DNA of 21,452 bases, taken from Pseudomonadota bacterium. GTDB lineage: Bacteria; Pseudomonadota; Gammaproteobacteria; Steroidobacterales; Steroidobacteraceae. The stretch spans positions 1 to 21,452 of the forward strand of contig QGUX01000014.1 in the NCBI GenBank assembly GCA_003242275.1. Reading direction: 5' to 3'. A program made the translations under genes and the position numbers. How positions within the stretch are numbered: the first letter of the stretch is position 1; each line of letters opens with the position of its first letter. Under the pieces are notes generated by a model that worked only from the letters and a program-made list of their open reading frames with translations, was not told where the DNA came from and searched no databases. Of this stretch, positions 14,024 through 21,235 are shown one piece after another.

Positions 14024-14635
14024 CTACCTTGGCGGCAGGCCTTCCTCGGTGCGCGCCTGCTGCACCGACGGCCGCGCGGCGCAACGCTCGAAGTAGGCGC
14101 CCAGCTTCGGCAGGTGCGAGAGGTCGAGTTGCAGGCGCGGCGACCAGCTCAGGGTCACGTAGAGGTAGGCGTCGGCGACGGTGAAGTTCTCGCCCGTCAG
14201 GAAGTGCCGGTCGCCCAGTGCCTGGTTCACGTAGCCATAGCGCAGCAGGGCCATCTCCAGGGCCGCCTTCTTCATGTCCCCGGTGCTGGTGGGGCGGAAC
14301 ATCACGCCCAGGTTCTTGTGGATCTCGCTGTTGATGAACCCCAGCCACTCGAGCACGCGGAAGAAGCCCATGGTGCCCGGCTGCGGGGCGAGGCGGCCGG
14401 AGGCGTCGAGCGTGGAGATGTAGCTCAGCACGGCCACGTTCTCGGTCAGCACCTGGCCATCGTCCAGCACCAGCACCGGCACGTAGCCGCGCGGGTTCAG
14501 GTCCGTGAGCAGCGTGCCGTCGGTCCCCTTCTTGGTGGCGCGGTCGACCGCGATGGCCTCGAACTTCCGGCCCGCCTCGATCAGCGCGATGTGGGAGGCC
14601 AGCGAACAGGCGCCCGGCAGGTAATAGAGCTTCAT
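14024..14635 (-). CDS. Glutathione S-transferase
   Basis: 203 residues, typical of bacterial beta-class GST. The thioredoxin-like N-domain starts MKLYYLPGACSLASHIALIE, with the Ser/Cys-Ser region (Cys10, Ser11) that contacts glutathione, and has the cis-proline motif VPVLVLDDGQVLTEN. The helical C-domain includes the N-capping box FTVADAYLYV. It would conjugate or reduce electrophiles with glutathione in the cytosol. ATG 14635 is preceded by a strong AGGAGG 6 bases upstream; a much longer open frame upstream is antisense to the transporter gene and is not coding. It stands alone, convergent with the globin and divergent from the transporter. Confidence 0.95.
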   Translation of the reverse strand: MKLYYLPGACSLASHIALIEAGRKFEAIAVDRATKKGTDGTLLTDLNPRGYVPVLVLDDGQVLTENVAVLSYISTLDASGRLAPQPGTMGFFRVLEWLGFINSEIHKNLGVMFRPTSTGDMKKAALEMALLRYGYVNQALGDRHFLTGENFTVADAYLYVTLSWSPRLQLDLSHLPKLGAYFERCAARPSVQQARTEEGLPPR

Positions 14636-14755
14636 GTTGTTCTCCTCCTTGCTTCTGGCTTCATCGGCGAGGCGGGCCAGCATAGGCCCTGCGCCCGGCG
14701 GCGGCCACAGGGAAACGGATGACCCCCGCCCGGCGATGCCGCAGAATCCAGCCGG

Positions 14756-15622
14756 ATGTCTCCGCCGTCTGAATCCTCCTGGTCCGCATCGGCCGAGTTC
14801 CTGCTGCTGGGCGCGATCTGGGGATCGGCCTTCATGTTCATGCGCGTGGCGGCGCCGGCCTTCGGGGCGATGCCGCTGGTGGAGTTGCGGCTGGGGCTGG
14901 GCGCGCTGGTGCTGCTGCCGTTCCTGTGGCGCGACCGCCGCCACTTCACGCCGGGCATGTGGCTGCGGGTCACCCTGGTCGGCATGGTCAATGCGGCCGT
15001 GCCCTCTGCGCTGTTCGCCTGGGCGGCCGAGCGCGCGCCGGCCGGCATCGGCGCCATCGCCAATTCCACCACCGCCCTGTTCGCGGCGGTGGTGGCGGTG
15101 CGCTTCTTCGGCGAGCGGATGCCGGCGCGGAGCGTGGCTGGCCTCGCCGCCGGCTTCATCGGCGTGGTGGTGCTGGCCAGCGGCAAGGCCCAGGGCGGGA
15201 GTCTCACGGCGGCCGCGATTGCCGGCACGCTGGGGGCCCTGTGCTATGGCGTCGGCATCAACCTCGTGCGCCGTTACCTGTGGGCGCTGCCGCCCTTTGC
15301 CGGTGCCTGCGCCAACCTGCTGACCGCAAGCGTGCTGTGCGCGCCCCTGGCGATCGCGACGTGGCCGTCGACACCCGCGCCGGGCGAGGCGTGGTGGTCG
15401 GCCATCGCGCTCGGTGCGGTGTGCAGCGGCGTGGCCTACGTCTTGTACTACCGCATCATCCACCGCCTCGGCGCGCCGCGCGCGGCCACGGTGTCGTACC
15501 TGATCCCGCTGTTCGGTGTGTTCTGGGGGTGGCTGCTGCTGGATGAGGCCATCACCGCGACGATGGCGGCGGCCTGCGCGCTGATCCTGGTGGGCGTGGC
15601 GCTGAGCCAGCAGCGGGCGTAG
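14756..15622 (+). CDS. EamA-family (DMT superfamily) transporter
   Basis: 288 residues with about ten hydrophobic helices arranged as two EamA repeats (about 12-140 and 150-285). Repeat landmarks are AIWGSAFMFMRVA near the start with LVELRLGLG, and LCYGVGINLVRR beginning the second half, ending in VSYLIPLFGVFWGWLLLDE. Such proteins export or exchange metabolites such as amino acids or purines through the inner membrane; the substrate cannot be told. ATG 14756 is divergent from GST across 120 bases that hold nothing else clear. No strong Shine-Dalgarno precedes it. Confidence 0.93.
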   Translation: MSPPSESSWSASAEFLLLGAIWGSAFMFMRVAAPAFGAMPLVELRLGLGALVLLPFLWRDRRHFTPGMWLRVTLVGMVNAAVPSALFAWAAERAPAGIGAIANSTTALFAAVVAVRFFGERMPARSVAGLAAGFIGVVVLASGKAQGGSLTAAAIAGTLGALCYGVGINLVRRYLWALPPFAGACANLLTASVLCAPLAIATWPSTPAPGEAWWSAIALGAVCSGVAYVLYYRIIHRLGAPRAATVSYLIPLFGVFWGWLLLDEAITATMAAACALILVGVALSQQRA

Positions 15623-15732
15623 CGGCGCGGTGGTTGGCGGCAGGGGCGGCTTCCCTCCGGGCTGCGGCCCACGGACAATGGGCCCGGCGGCGAAGCCGCG
15701 ACCCTTCACTTCATCGTCGAGCGAATCCCATC

Positions 15733-16023
15733 ATGCCCAAAGCCTACTGGATCTCCTGCTATCGCCAGGTCAACGACACCGCCAGGCTGGATGCCTACGC
15801 GAAGCTCGCCGGGCCGGCCATCGAGGCCGGCGGCGGCAGGTTCCTCGCGCGCTCGGTGGCCGCGAAGGCCTACGAGGATGGCCGCGTGGACCGCACCGTG
15901 GTCATCGAGTTCGACTCGGTGGAACAGGCCATTGCCGTGCACGACGGCCCGGCATACCAGCAGGCGCTGGCGGCGCTGGGGGACGGCGCGGTGCGTGACA
16001 TGCGCATCGTGGAAGGCGTCTGA
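15733..16023 (+). CDS. DUF1330 family protein
   Basis: 96 residues, the usual DUF1330 length, with the ferredoxin-like fold pattern of dimeric alpha-beta barrel proteins: MPKAYWISCYRQVND at the start, YAKLAGPAIEAGGGRFLAR in the middle, and VVIEFDSVEQAIAVHDGPAYQQAL near the end. No biochemical role is established for the family. ATG 15733 fits the family N-terminus exactly; a longer frame upstream is spurious. The 110 bases between the transporter and this gene hold short GC-rich inverted repeats but no clear promoter. Confidence 0.9.
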   Translation: MPKAYWISCYRQVNDTARLDAYAKLAGPAIEAGGGRFLARSVAAKAYEDGRVDRTVVIEFDSVEQAIAVHDGPAYQQALAALGDGAVRDMRIVEGV

Positions 16024-16034
16024 GGCAGCGGCCC

Positions 16035-16067
16035 GCGAAGGCCGGCCTTGCCCTTCGCCGGCCCGGT
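16035..16067. terminator. Possible bidirectional hairpin between convergent genes
   Basis: Two overlapping GC stems can form here: GCGAAGG with CCTTCGC, or GGCCGGC with GCCGGCC. The site lies in the 51 bases between the DUF1330 and GyrI-like stop codons. No T tract follows, so the call is weak. Confidence 0.35.
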
Positions 16068-16074
16068 CGAGTCC

Positions 16075-16539
16075 TTACCGCACCGGCCAGTAGATCTCGG
16101 TGCGCCAGTCATCGTGGTTGGGATGCTCCGCCGGATCGGTGACATAGACCTCCCACGGCGGGCCGTCCGGCGTGCGTCCCTGTTCGCCGATCCAGCGTTC
16201 GAAGGCCGCGAAGGTGTCGGGAATCTGGTTGTAGGGACCGCCGTGCACCGCCACGGCGGTGAGTCCGCCGGGCAGCGAGAAGGATTCGATGTCGCCCTCG
16301 CCCTCGATGGGCGCGGCCAGCGGCATGCCCACCTCGATGGTGATCGTGCCCGCGCCGAACTCCGGATAGCGCGCGAACGGCCGGCCCGCCAGCGCGCCGC
16401 CCTTCGCCAACGCGTGCGGAATGATGCGGCCCAGGCTCTGGCCGATGGTCGCGGCGATCCCGGCGCGCGGGACGCGCGAGCGGATGATCAGCGCGGGCTG
16501 CGGATCGAGGTTGCGGATGGCGGTGGACAGCGTGGGCAT
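16075..16539 (-). CDS. GyrI-like small-molecule-binding domain protein
   Basis: 154 residues matching the stand-alone GyrI-like/effector-binding (SOUL-like) fold: an opening IRNLDPQPALIIRSRVPRAGIAATIGQSLG, a central GAGTITIEVGMPLAAPIEGEGDIE, and a closing HGGPYNQIPDTFAAFERWIGEQG with WEVYVTDPAEHP. Such domains bind hydrophobic small molecules, and some hydrolyse electrophiles or inhibit gyrase; no DNA-binding domain is attached here. ATG 16539 is preceded by AAGGAGG 9 bases upstream. It is divergent from the tRNA gene. Confidence 0.88.
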   Translation of the reverse strand: MPTLSTAIRNLDPQPALIIRSRVPRAGIAATIGQSLGRIIPHALAKGGALAGRPFARYPEFGAGTITIEVGMPLAAPIEGEGDIESFSLPGGLTAVAVHGGPYNQIPDTFAAFERWIGEQGRTPDGPPWEVYVTDPAEHPNHDDWRTEIYWPVR

Positions 16540-16644
16540 GGCGGAAGGCCTCCTTGGCAAGGGTGTCGGGTGTGCTGGCCATCCCGGGATTATGGGGCGG
16601 CCGGATGCGGCGGGATTGACGATTCTTGCAGCGGCGCCAGCCGG

Positions 16645-16650
16645 TACAAT
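16645..16650 (+). promoter_or_regulatory. -10 element of the tRNA gene
   Basis: TACAAT (one mismatch to TATAAT) predicts +1 near 16657, 8 bases before the mature tRNA. The -35 is unclear: TTGACG at 16616-16621 is a good hexamer but 23 bases away, which is too far for sigma-70. Confidence 0.55.
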
Positions 16651-16664
16651 GGCACCTTCCCGGC

Positions 16665-16737
16665 GGGCCTGTAGCACAGCGGTTAGTGCAGGGGACTCAT
16701 AATCCCTTGGTCCTTGGTTCGAATCCAAGCAGGCCCA
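16665..16737 (+). tRNA. tRNA with CAU anticodon, probably tRNA-Ile2 (lysidine type)
   Basis: A complete cloverleaf: acceptor GGGCCTG/CAGGCCC (7 perfect pairs), D stem GCAC/GTGC, anticodon stem GGGGA/TCCCT with loop CTCATAA (anticodon CAT at 16698-16700), variable loop TGGTC, T stem CTTGG/CCAAG with loop TTCGAAT, discriminator A 16737. CCA is not encoded. A CAU anticodon can mean elongator Met, initiator Met, or Ile2 (AUA, C34 modified to lysidine by TilS). The acceptor pairs fully at 1-72, so it is not an initiator. The ACTCATAATCCCTTGGTC region resembles E. coli ileX more than metT, which favours Ile2. Confidence 0.93.
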
Positions 16738-16746
16738 GGGTTCTTG

Positions 16747-17196
16747 CTAGTGGTCTGCGCGCAGCTCCCACAGCACGTTGACGATCTTCCACTCCCCATC
16801 CCACCTGACCAGGTGCAGGTAGTCCACCCAATCCTCCGCGTCGACTTTCACCGTCGCCGCATTGCCGTGCACGTCGAGGATGTGCACCTCCCGCCGCCGA
16901 TCCGCGCGCGGCGGGGCCTCTCCCGGCCTCGGCCGCGTCGCCTCGATCAGCCGCTTCGCGTCGCCATGGTCGAGCACCGGCTTTCCCGACGCCGAATCCC
17001 GCATCACCCGCCGCTTCACCATTTCTGGATGGAGCGCCCGCTGCATCCGCGAGACGTCCCGCGTGTACCACCCCTCGATGTAATCCAGCGCCGCACGCCG
17101 GATGCCGGCTTCGTCGTTCACTGCAGCCGGCTCGGCCGCCAGCACGGTGGCGGCGGCCAGCAAACACGGAAACAGGGCAAGAATCACCGATCGCAT
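16747..17196 (-). CDS. Small secreted NTF2-like (lumazine-binding/SnoaL-type) protein
   Basis: 149 residues with a Sec signal peptide (~1-22, ending near VLAAE). The mature domain resembles putative lumazine-binding/NTF2-like proteins: AALDYIEGWYTRDVSRMQRALHPEMVKR early, a central ADRRREVHILDVHGNAATVKV and a final WVDYLHLVRWDGEWKIVNVLWEL, the standard last strands of the fold. Whether it is an enzyme or a binding protein is not known. ATG 17196 is preceded by AGGAGA; a longer frame upstream adds 27 unlikely residues. It lies 46 bases downstream of the permease on the same strand and may be co-transcribed with it. Confidence 0.85.
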   Translation of the reverse strand: MRSVILALFPCLLAAATVLAAEPAAVNDEAGIRRAALDYIEGWYTRDVSRMQRALHPEMVKRRVMRDSASGKPVLDHGDAKRLIEATRPRPGEAPPRADRRREVHILDVHGNAATVKVDAEDWVDYLHLVRWDGEWKIVNVLWELRADH

Positions 17197-17242
17197 CGTC
17201 GTATCTCCTGGAAAAAGAAGGAATCCTGACTGCTCCCGGGTT

Positions 17243-19672
17243 TCATTCACCACGCAGCGCCGCGGCAGGATCCGCACGTGCCGCGCGCATCGACTGCAGC
17301 ATCATCGTGACCAGTGCCACCAGCGCGGCGAGCACCACCGCCACGGCCAGCAGTGCCGGGTTGACGTCCACCCGGTAGGCGAACCCGGCCAGCCACTCGC
17401 GCATCACCAGCCACGCCAGGGCCGCCGCGATCGCGCCGCCGACGACGATCATCAGCAGCACGCGCCGCCCGAGCAGCATCACCACGTGCCAGCTCGAGGC
17501 ACCGAGCACCTTGCGGATCGCGATTTCGCGCGCGCGGCGCTCGGTGGCGAAGGCGGTCAGTCCGTACAGTCCCAGGCAGGCGATCAGGATGCACAGCGCG
17601 GCGAAGGTGGCGATCAGCGCCAGCATCCGCTGCTCGGTCTGGTACAGCTCGCCCAGGGTCTGGTCGAGCAGCCGGTACTCGAACGGATTGGCGGGATCGA
17701 AGCGCCGCATCACCTCCTCGATGTGCCGCATCGTGCCCTCGAAGTCGCGGCCGCTGATGCGGATGACCAGCGTGCGCTGCAGGAAGGGATGTCGCGCAGG
17801 CGGCTCGCTGGAGTAGTCGTTGGTCAGCAGCGCCAGCACCATCGGCCCGATCGGCGTGTGCAGGGTGTGGAAGTGGAAATCCCGCACCACGCCGGTGATC
17901 CGGGCGCCGAGGAAATCCTGGCCCACGGGGTCGCCCTCCAGATCGAGCAACCGCGCCATCGGCTCGTTGATGATCAACTGCGTGCCGCCCTGTGGTTCCT
18001 CGCTGAAGTTGCTGCCGGCGACAAGCTCGATGCCGAGCGCAGGAATGAAGTCCGCATCGACCCGCGTGCCGTAGAACTGCAGCGAGGAGGCCTTCCCGTC
18101 CTGGTTGGTGCCACTGACGACGGTGCCGCCGAAATGGCCCGGCGGCTCCAGCGTCTGCGCCACGGTGAGCACCTCGGGATGCTGCATCAGCTCCCGCTTC
18201 AGCACCGGCACGCGGTCGAAGTTGTGGGTGCCGCGGATGGTCACCAGCACCTGGTTCTCGCGCTGGAAGCCCAGCGGCGTCGTGGCGATGAAGCGCATCT
18301 GCGACGCCATCACCAGCGTCGCGGCCACCACGCCCACGGCTATCACGAACTGCAGCAGCACCAGCGCCTCGCGCACGCGCGCGCCGCTCGCCACCGTGCC
18401 GCCGCCGCGGGCGCTGAATGCCGCGGCGGGCATCCGCGAGGACAGGTAGAAGGCGGGCCACGCGCCGGCGATGAGTCCGACCAGCACCGCCGCGCCGAAC
18501 ACGATGCCGGCCAGCGCGGGATCCGCCGACAGGTCGAAGCGCACCTGGTTGCCGAGCAGCTCGCCGATCGGCGTCAGCGTAATCGCGACCTCGGCCAGCG
18601 CCATGCCGAGCACCGCCGCGGCCAGTGCATACAGCACGGCCTCGCCCAGGCACTCCAGCAGCAGCCGTCCGCGTCGCGCGCCGAGGATCTTGCGGAACGC
18701 CACCGATCGCGCCCGGCGCAGCGCCCGCGCGGTGGCGAGGTTGATGTAGTTGATGCACGCCACCGCGAGGATCAGCAGTGCCACGGTCAGGCAGCCGTAC
18801 AGGTAGGTGGGGTTGCTCACTGGCTGGTCATCGAAGATGTCCGGCTGGTAGTGCGTTTGCGCGAGCGGCTGCAACCACAGCCGGCTGCTCACGCCCGGCG
18901 GCATGACGTCCGCGAGGTAGTGCCGGTAGAAATCCTCGGCGAGGGCCGGCCATCCGGCCGGATCGAATCCGGGGCGCATCCTGAGGTAGGTCAGCGCGCC
19001 GTATCCGGTCGTGACCTGCTCGCGCAATCCGCTGACCGTGTCGGCGTCGCGCAGCAGCGGGATCGAGGCGGCGAACAGCGCGTCGTAGCGCAGGTGAGTG
19101 TTCGGCGGCAGGTCGGCGAAAACCAGCGTGATCTGCCAGGCCTCGCCGGCATCGGTGTACAGCAGCTTGCCGAGTGCCTCGCCGTCGCCGAAGTACGCGC
19201 GCGCCAGCTTCTGGCTCACGGCCACGGAATGGCCTGCGGCCAGCGCGGTGGCGGGATCGCCGGCGATCACCTGGTGCGGCAGCACCTTGAATACATCGGG
19301 ATCGGCGAAGTACGTCTGCCGCCAGCTCAGCACCAGGTCGCCATGGCGCAGCCGCAGGCCGTCCTGCAGGCTGGCATCGGTGAAGCGCGTGTAGGCCTCG
19401 ATGATCTGCGGATACTCGCGCGCCAGCAGCGGCGGAATCGCACGCGAGATCCACAGACGGTGGTTCCGCGTGTCGCCGGCGGTGAAGTGGTCGACCATCC
19501 GGTACACGTGTTCATGTCCCGCGAAGTGCCGGTCGTAGGTCATCTCGCCGTACAGGAACAGTCCGAGCACCAGCGAGCACGCGAATCCGACCGCGAGCCC
19601 TGCCAGGTTGATCAGCGCGTGGCTGCGCTCGCGCACGGCGCTGCGCCAGATGGCAACCAGGGAGTCCTTCAT
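17243..19672 (-). CDS. FtsX/MacB-type ABC transporter permease
   Basis: 809 residues with the two-part layout of large FtsX-family permeases: a first membrane helix (~19-43, SHALINLAGLAVGFACSLVLG), a MacB-like periplasmic domain (~45-270), three helices with an FtsX core (~285-410, including INYINLATARALRRARSVAFRKILGA), a second helix plus periplasmic domain (~430-660) and a final three-helix FtsX core with ATERRAREIAIRKVLGA. Such proteins work with a MacB/LolD-type ATPase in mechanotransmission or export from the periplasm. No ATPase or adaptor gene is in the window. ATG 19672 matches the family N-terminus; a degenerate -24/-12 element lies just upstream. It is divergent from a sigma-54 regulator, which probably controls it. 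Confidence 0.93.
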   Translation of the reverse strand: MKDSLVAIWRSAVRERSHALINLAGLAVGFACSLVLGLFLYGEMTYDRHFAGHEHVYRMVDHFTAGDTRNHRLWISRAIPPLLAREYPQIIEAYTRFTDASLQDGLRLRHGDLVLSWRQTYFADPDVFKVLPHQVIAGDPATALAAGHSVAVSQKLARAYFGDGEALGKLLYTDAGEAWQITLVFADLPPNTHLRYDALFAASIPLLRDADTVSGLREQVTTGYGALTYLRMRPGFDPAGWPALAEDFYRHYLADVMPPGVSSRLWLQPLAQTHYQPDIFDDQPVSNPTYLYGCLTVALLILAVACINYINLATARALRRARSVAFRKILGARRGRLLLECLGEAVLYALAAAVLGMALAEVAITLTPIGELLGNQVRFDLSADPALAGIVFGAAVLVGLIAGAWPAFYLSSRMPAAAFSARGGGTVASGARVREALVLLQFVIAVGVVAATLVMASQMRFIATTPLGFQRENQVLVTIRGTHNFDRVPVLKRELMQHPEVLTVAQTLEPPGHFGGTVVSGTNQDGKASSLQFYGTRVDADFIPALGIELVAGSNFSEEPQGGTQLIINEPMARLLDLEGDPVGQDFLGARITGVVRDFHFHTLHTPIGPMVLALLTNDYSSEPPARHPFLQRTLVIRISGRDFEGTMRHIEEVMRRFDPANPFEYRLLDQTLGELYQTEQRMLALIATFAALCILIACLGLYGLTAFATERRAREIAIRKVLGASSWHVVMLLGRRVLLMIVVGGAIAAALAWLVMREWLAGFAYRVDVNPALLAVAVVLAALVALVTMMLQSMRAARADPAAALRGE

Positions 19673-19684
19673 GCCCGGGAACAG

Positions 19685-19700
19685 ATCAAGGCCCGTGCCA
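19685..19700 (-). promoter_or_regulatory. Degenerate sigma-54 promoter of the permease gene
   Basis: On the minus strand TGGCACG-GGCC-TTGAT matches the -24/-12 consensus except that the invariant GC of the -12 element reads GA. The predicted +1 (about 19674) lies only 2 bases before the ATG, which is unusual. The adjacent sigma-54 activator gene supports the idea; the -12 mismatch and missing leader speak against it. Confidence 0.4.
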
Positions 19701-19788
19701 TGTCCGGGCGGGAGGCGGATTTTTTCAGTGAATTCAGTGACTTGTGTTCGCATGCCGGGCGGCGGAGGACGTCCTGGGACCCCCGAAT

Positions 19789-19805
19789 TGTGCCAATTTG
19801 ACACA
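19789..19805. promoter_or_regulatory. 17-base palindrome, candidate upstream activator site
   Basis: TGTGCCAATTTGACACA pairs in 7 of 8 positions around a central T. It is followed at once by a second perfect palindrome, GAAACCGTTTC (19806-19816). The first centre lies about 110 bases upstream of the degenerate -12 of the permease promoter, a normal distance for a sigma-54 activator site, and about 47 bases before the regulator's own ATG, which would allow autoregulation. Confidence 0.5.
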
Positions 19806-19831
19806 GAAACCGTTTCACTCCGAAACAGCGC

Positions 19832-19837
19832 TACCAT
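19832..19837 (+). promoter_or_regulatory. -10-like hexamer before the sigma-54 regulator gene
   Basis: TACCAT ends 6 bases before ATG 19844, the same leaderless spacing as at hemJ, hemA and hemCD, and no Shine-Dalgarno precedes the ATG. No -35 at the right distance is clear. Confidence 0.3.
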
Positions 19838-19843
19838 CCGCCC

Positions 19844-21235
19844 ATGCAAGCCCCCGACCTGCGCGACACCCGCCTGTTGGTGGTCGACGACGACCGCCAG
19901 ATCCTGCGCGCGGCGCAGATCATCCTGAAGCAGCACTTCGCCCACATCCACACGCTGGACCAGCCCGCCGACCTGACGCACCTGCTGGTGCAGCACGAGT
20001 TCGACGTGATCCTGCTGGACATGAACTTCGCCGCGGGTGCCACGCAGGGCGAGGAGGGGCTGCGCTGGCTCGATGTCGCGCGCCGCCTCGCGCCCGGGGC
20101 CAAGGTGATCCTGATGACCGCGTACGCGGACGTGGACACCGCGGTCAACGCGATGCGCCATGGCGCCACCGACTTCGTGGTCAAGCCCTGGGACAACACC
20201 CGCCTCCTCGCCACCGTGACCGCCGCGGCGCGCCACGCGCAGTCCGACCGCGAGCTGCGCCGCCTGCAGGACCGCCAGCAGGTGCTGGACGCGCACGCCG
20301 ACGCCGAGCAGTTCCCGATCCATGGCGAATCGCCGGCGCTGAAGTCTCTGCTCGCGCAGGTCGGCAAGGTCGCGGCCACCGATGCCACGGTGCTGATCAC
20401 CGGTGAGAACGGCACCGGCAAGGAGCTGATCGCGCGAGCCATCCACCGCCAGTCGCGGCGTCGCGACCGCGGTTTCTTCGCGGTGGACATGGGCGCGCTG
20501 ACCGAGTCGCTGTTCGAATCGGAACTGTTCGGGCACAGGAAGGGCGCGTTCACCGATGCGCGCGAGGACCGCGCCGGCCGCTTCGAGGTGGCTTCGGGCG
20601 GCACGCTGTTCCTGGACGAGATCGGCAACCTGAGGCTGTCCATGCAGGCGAAGCTGCTGGGCGCGCTGGCCACGCGCACCATCACGCGCGTGGGCTCGGA
20701 CCGGCCGATCCCGGTGGACGTGCGCCTGGTTTCGGCCACCAACCTCACCGAGGCGGAGCTGGGCGATCCCGCGCGCTTCCGCCAGGACCTGCTCTACCGC
20801 ATCAACACCATCACGCTGAAGGTGCCGCCGCTGCGCGAGCGCCGTGACGACATCCCGCTGCTGGCCGCGCACTTCGCCGACTACTACGCGCGCCGCTACG
20901 GCAAGCCGCGCCTGCGCATCGATGCCGCCGCCATCGCGCGGCTGCGCGAGTGGCCCTGGCCGGGCAACGTGCGCGAGCTCCGGCACGTGATCGAGCGGGT
21001 GGTGATCCTGAGCGAGCATCCAGTGCTCAGGCTCGACGGCGTGCTGCCGGCAGAACCGCCGCCTGCGCCGCGCCCGCGCGAGGAGGACCTGCCGCTGAAC
21101 CTCGACGAACTGGAGAAGCTGGCCATCCAGCGCGCGCTGGCGCGCTTCGAGGGCAACCTCAGCCGTGCCGCGCAGGCGCTGGGGCTGGGTCGCAGCACGC
21201 TGTACCGGAAGATGGCCCGCCATGGCGTTTCATAG
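19844..21235 (+). CDS. Sigma-54-dependent NtrC-family response regulator
   Basis: 463 residues in three domains. The receiver (~10-130) has VVDDD (13-17), phosphoacceptor Asp59 in LLDMNF and Lys114 in VVKPW. The AAA+ domain (~158-385) has Walker A GENGTGKE (187-194), Walker B GGTLFLDEI (252-260) and an arginine-rich PPLRERRDDIPLLA. The Fis-type helix-turn-helix (~425-463) has LSRAAQALGLGRSTLYRKM. The sigma-54 contact loop reads GAFTDA (234-239) in place of the canonical GAFTGA. It should activate sigma-54 promoters, most likely that of the divergent permease gene. It overlaps the following kinase gene by 14 bases, so the two form a pair. Confidence 0.95.
   Translation: MQAPDLRDTRLLVVDDDRQILRAAQIILKQHFAHIHTLDQPADLTHLLVQHEFDVILLDMNFAAGATQGEEGLRWLDVARRLAPGAKVILMTAYADVDTAVNAMRHGATDFVVKPWDNTRLLATVTAAARHAQSDRELRRLQDRQQVLDAHADAEQFPIHGESPALKSLLAQVGKVAATDATVLITGENGTGKELIARAIHRQSRRRDRGFFAVDMGALTESLFESELFGHRKGAFTDAREDRAGRFEVASGGTLFLDEIGNLRLSMQAKLLGALATRTITRVGSDRPIPVDVRLVSATNLTEAELGDPARFRQDLLYRINTITLKVPPLRERRDDIPLLAAHFADYYARRYGKPRLRIDAAAIARLREWPWPGNVRELRHVIERVVILSEHPVLRLDGVLPAEPPPAPRPREEDLPLNLDELEKLAIQRALARFEGNLSRAAQALGLGRSTLYRKMARHGVS

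Noticed and set aside
16616..16621. TTGACG as the -35 of the tRNA promoter
   Set aside because: The spacer to TACAAT would be 23 bases, outside the sigma-70 range.
17102..19801. An 899-codon plus-strand open frame across the permease
   Set aside because: It is a shadow of the FtsX permease on the other strand, with low-complexity composition and no recognisable motif.
19799..19837. TTGACA with TACCAT as a sigma-70 promoter for the regulator
   Set aside because: The spacing is 28 bases; the TTGACA is better explained as part of the 17-base palindrome.
19673..21223. A 1326-codon minus-strand frame extending the permease upstream through the sigma-54 regulator
   Set aside because: The family N-terminus starts at 19672; the extension is antisense to the regulator.
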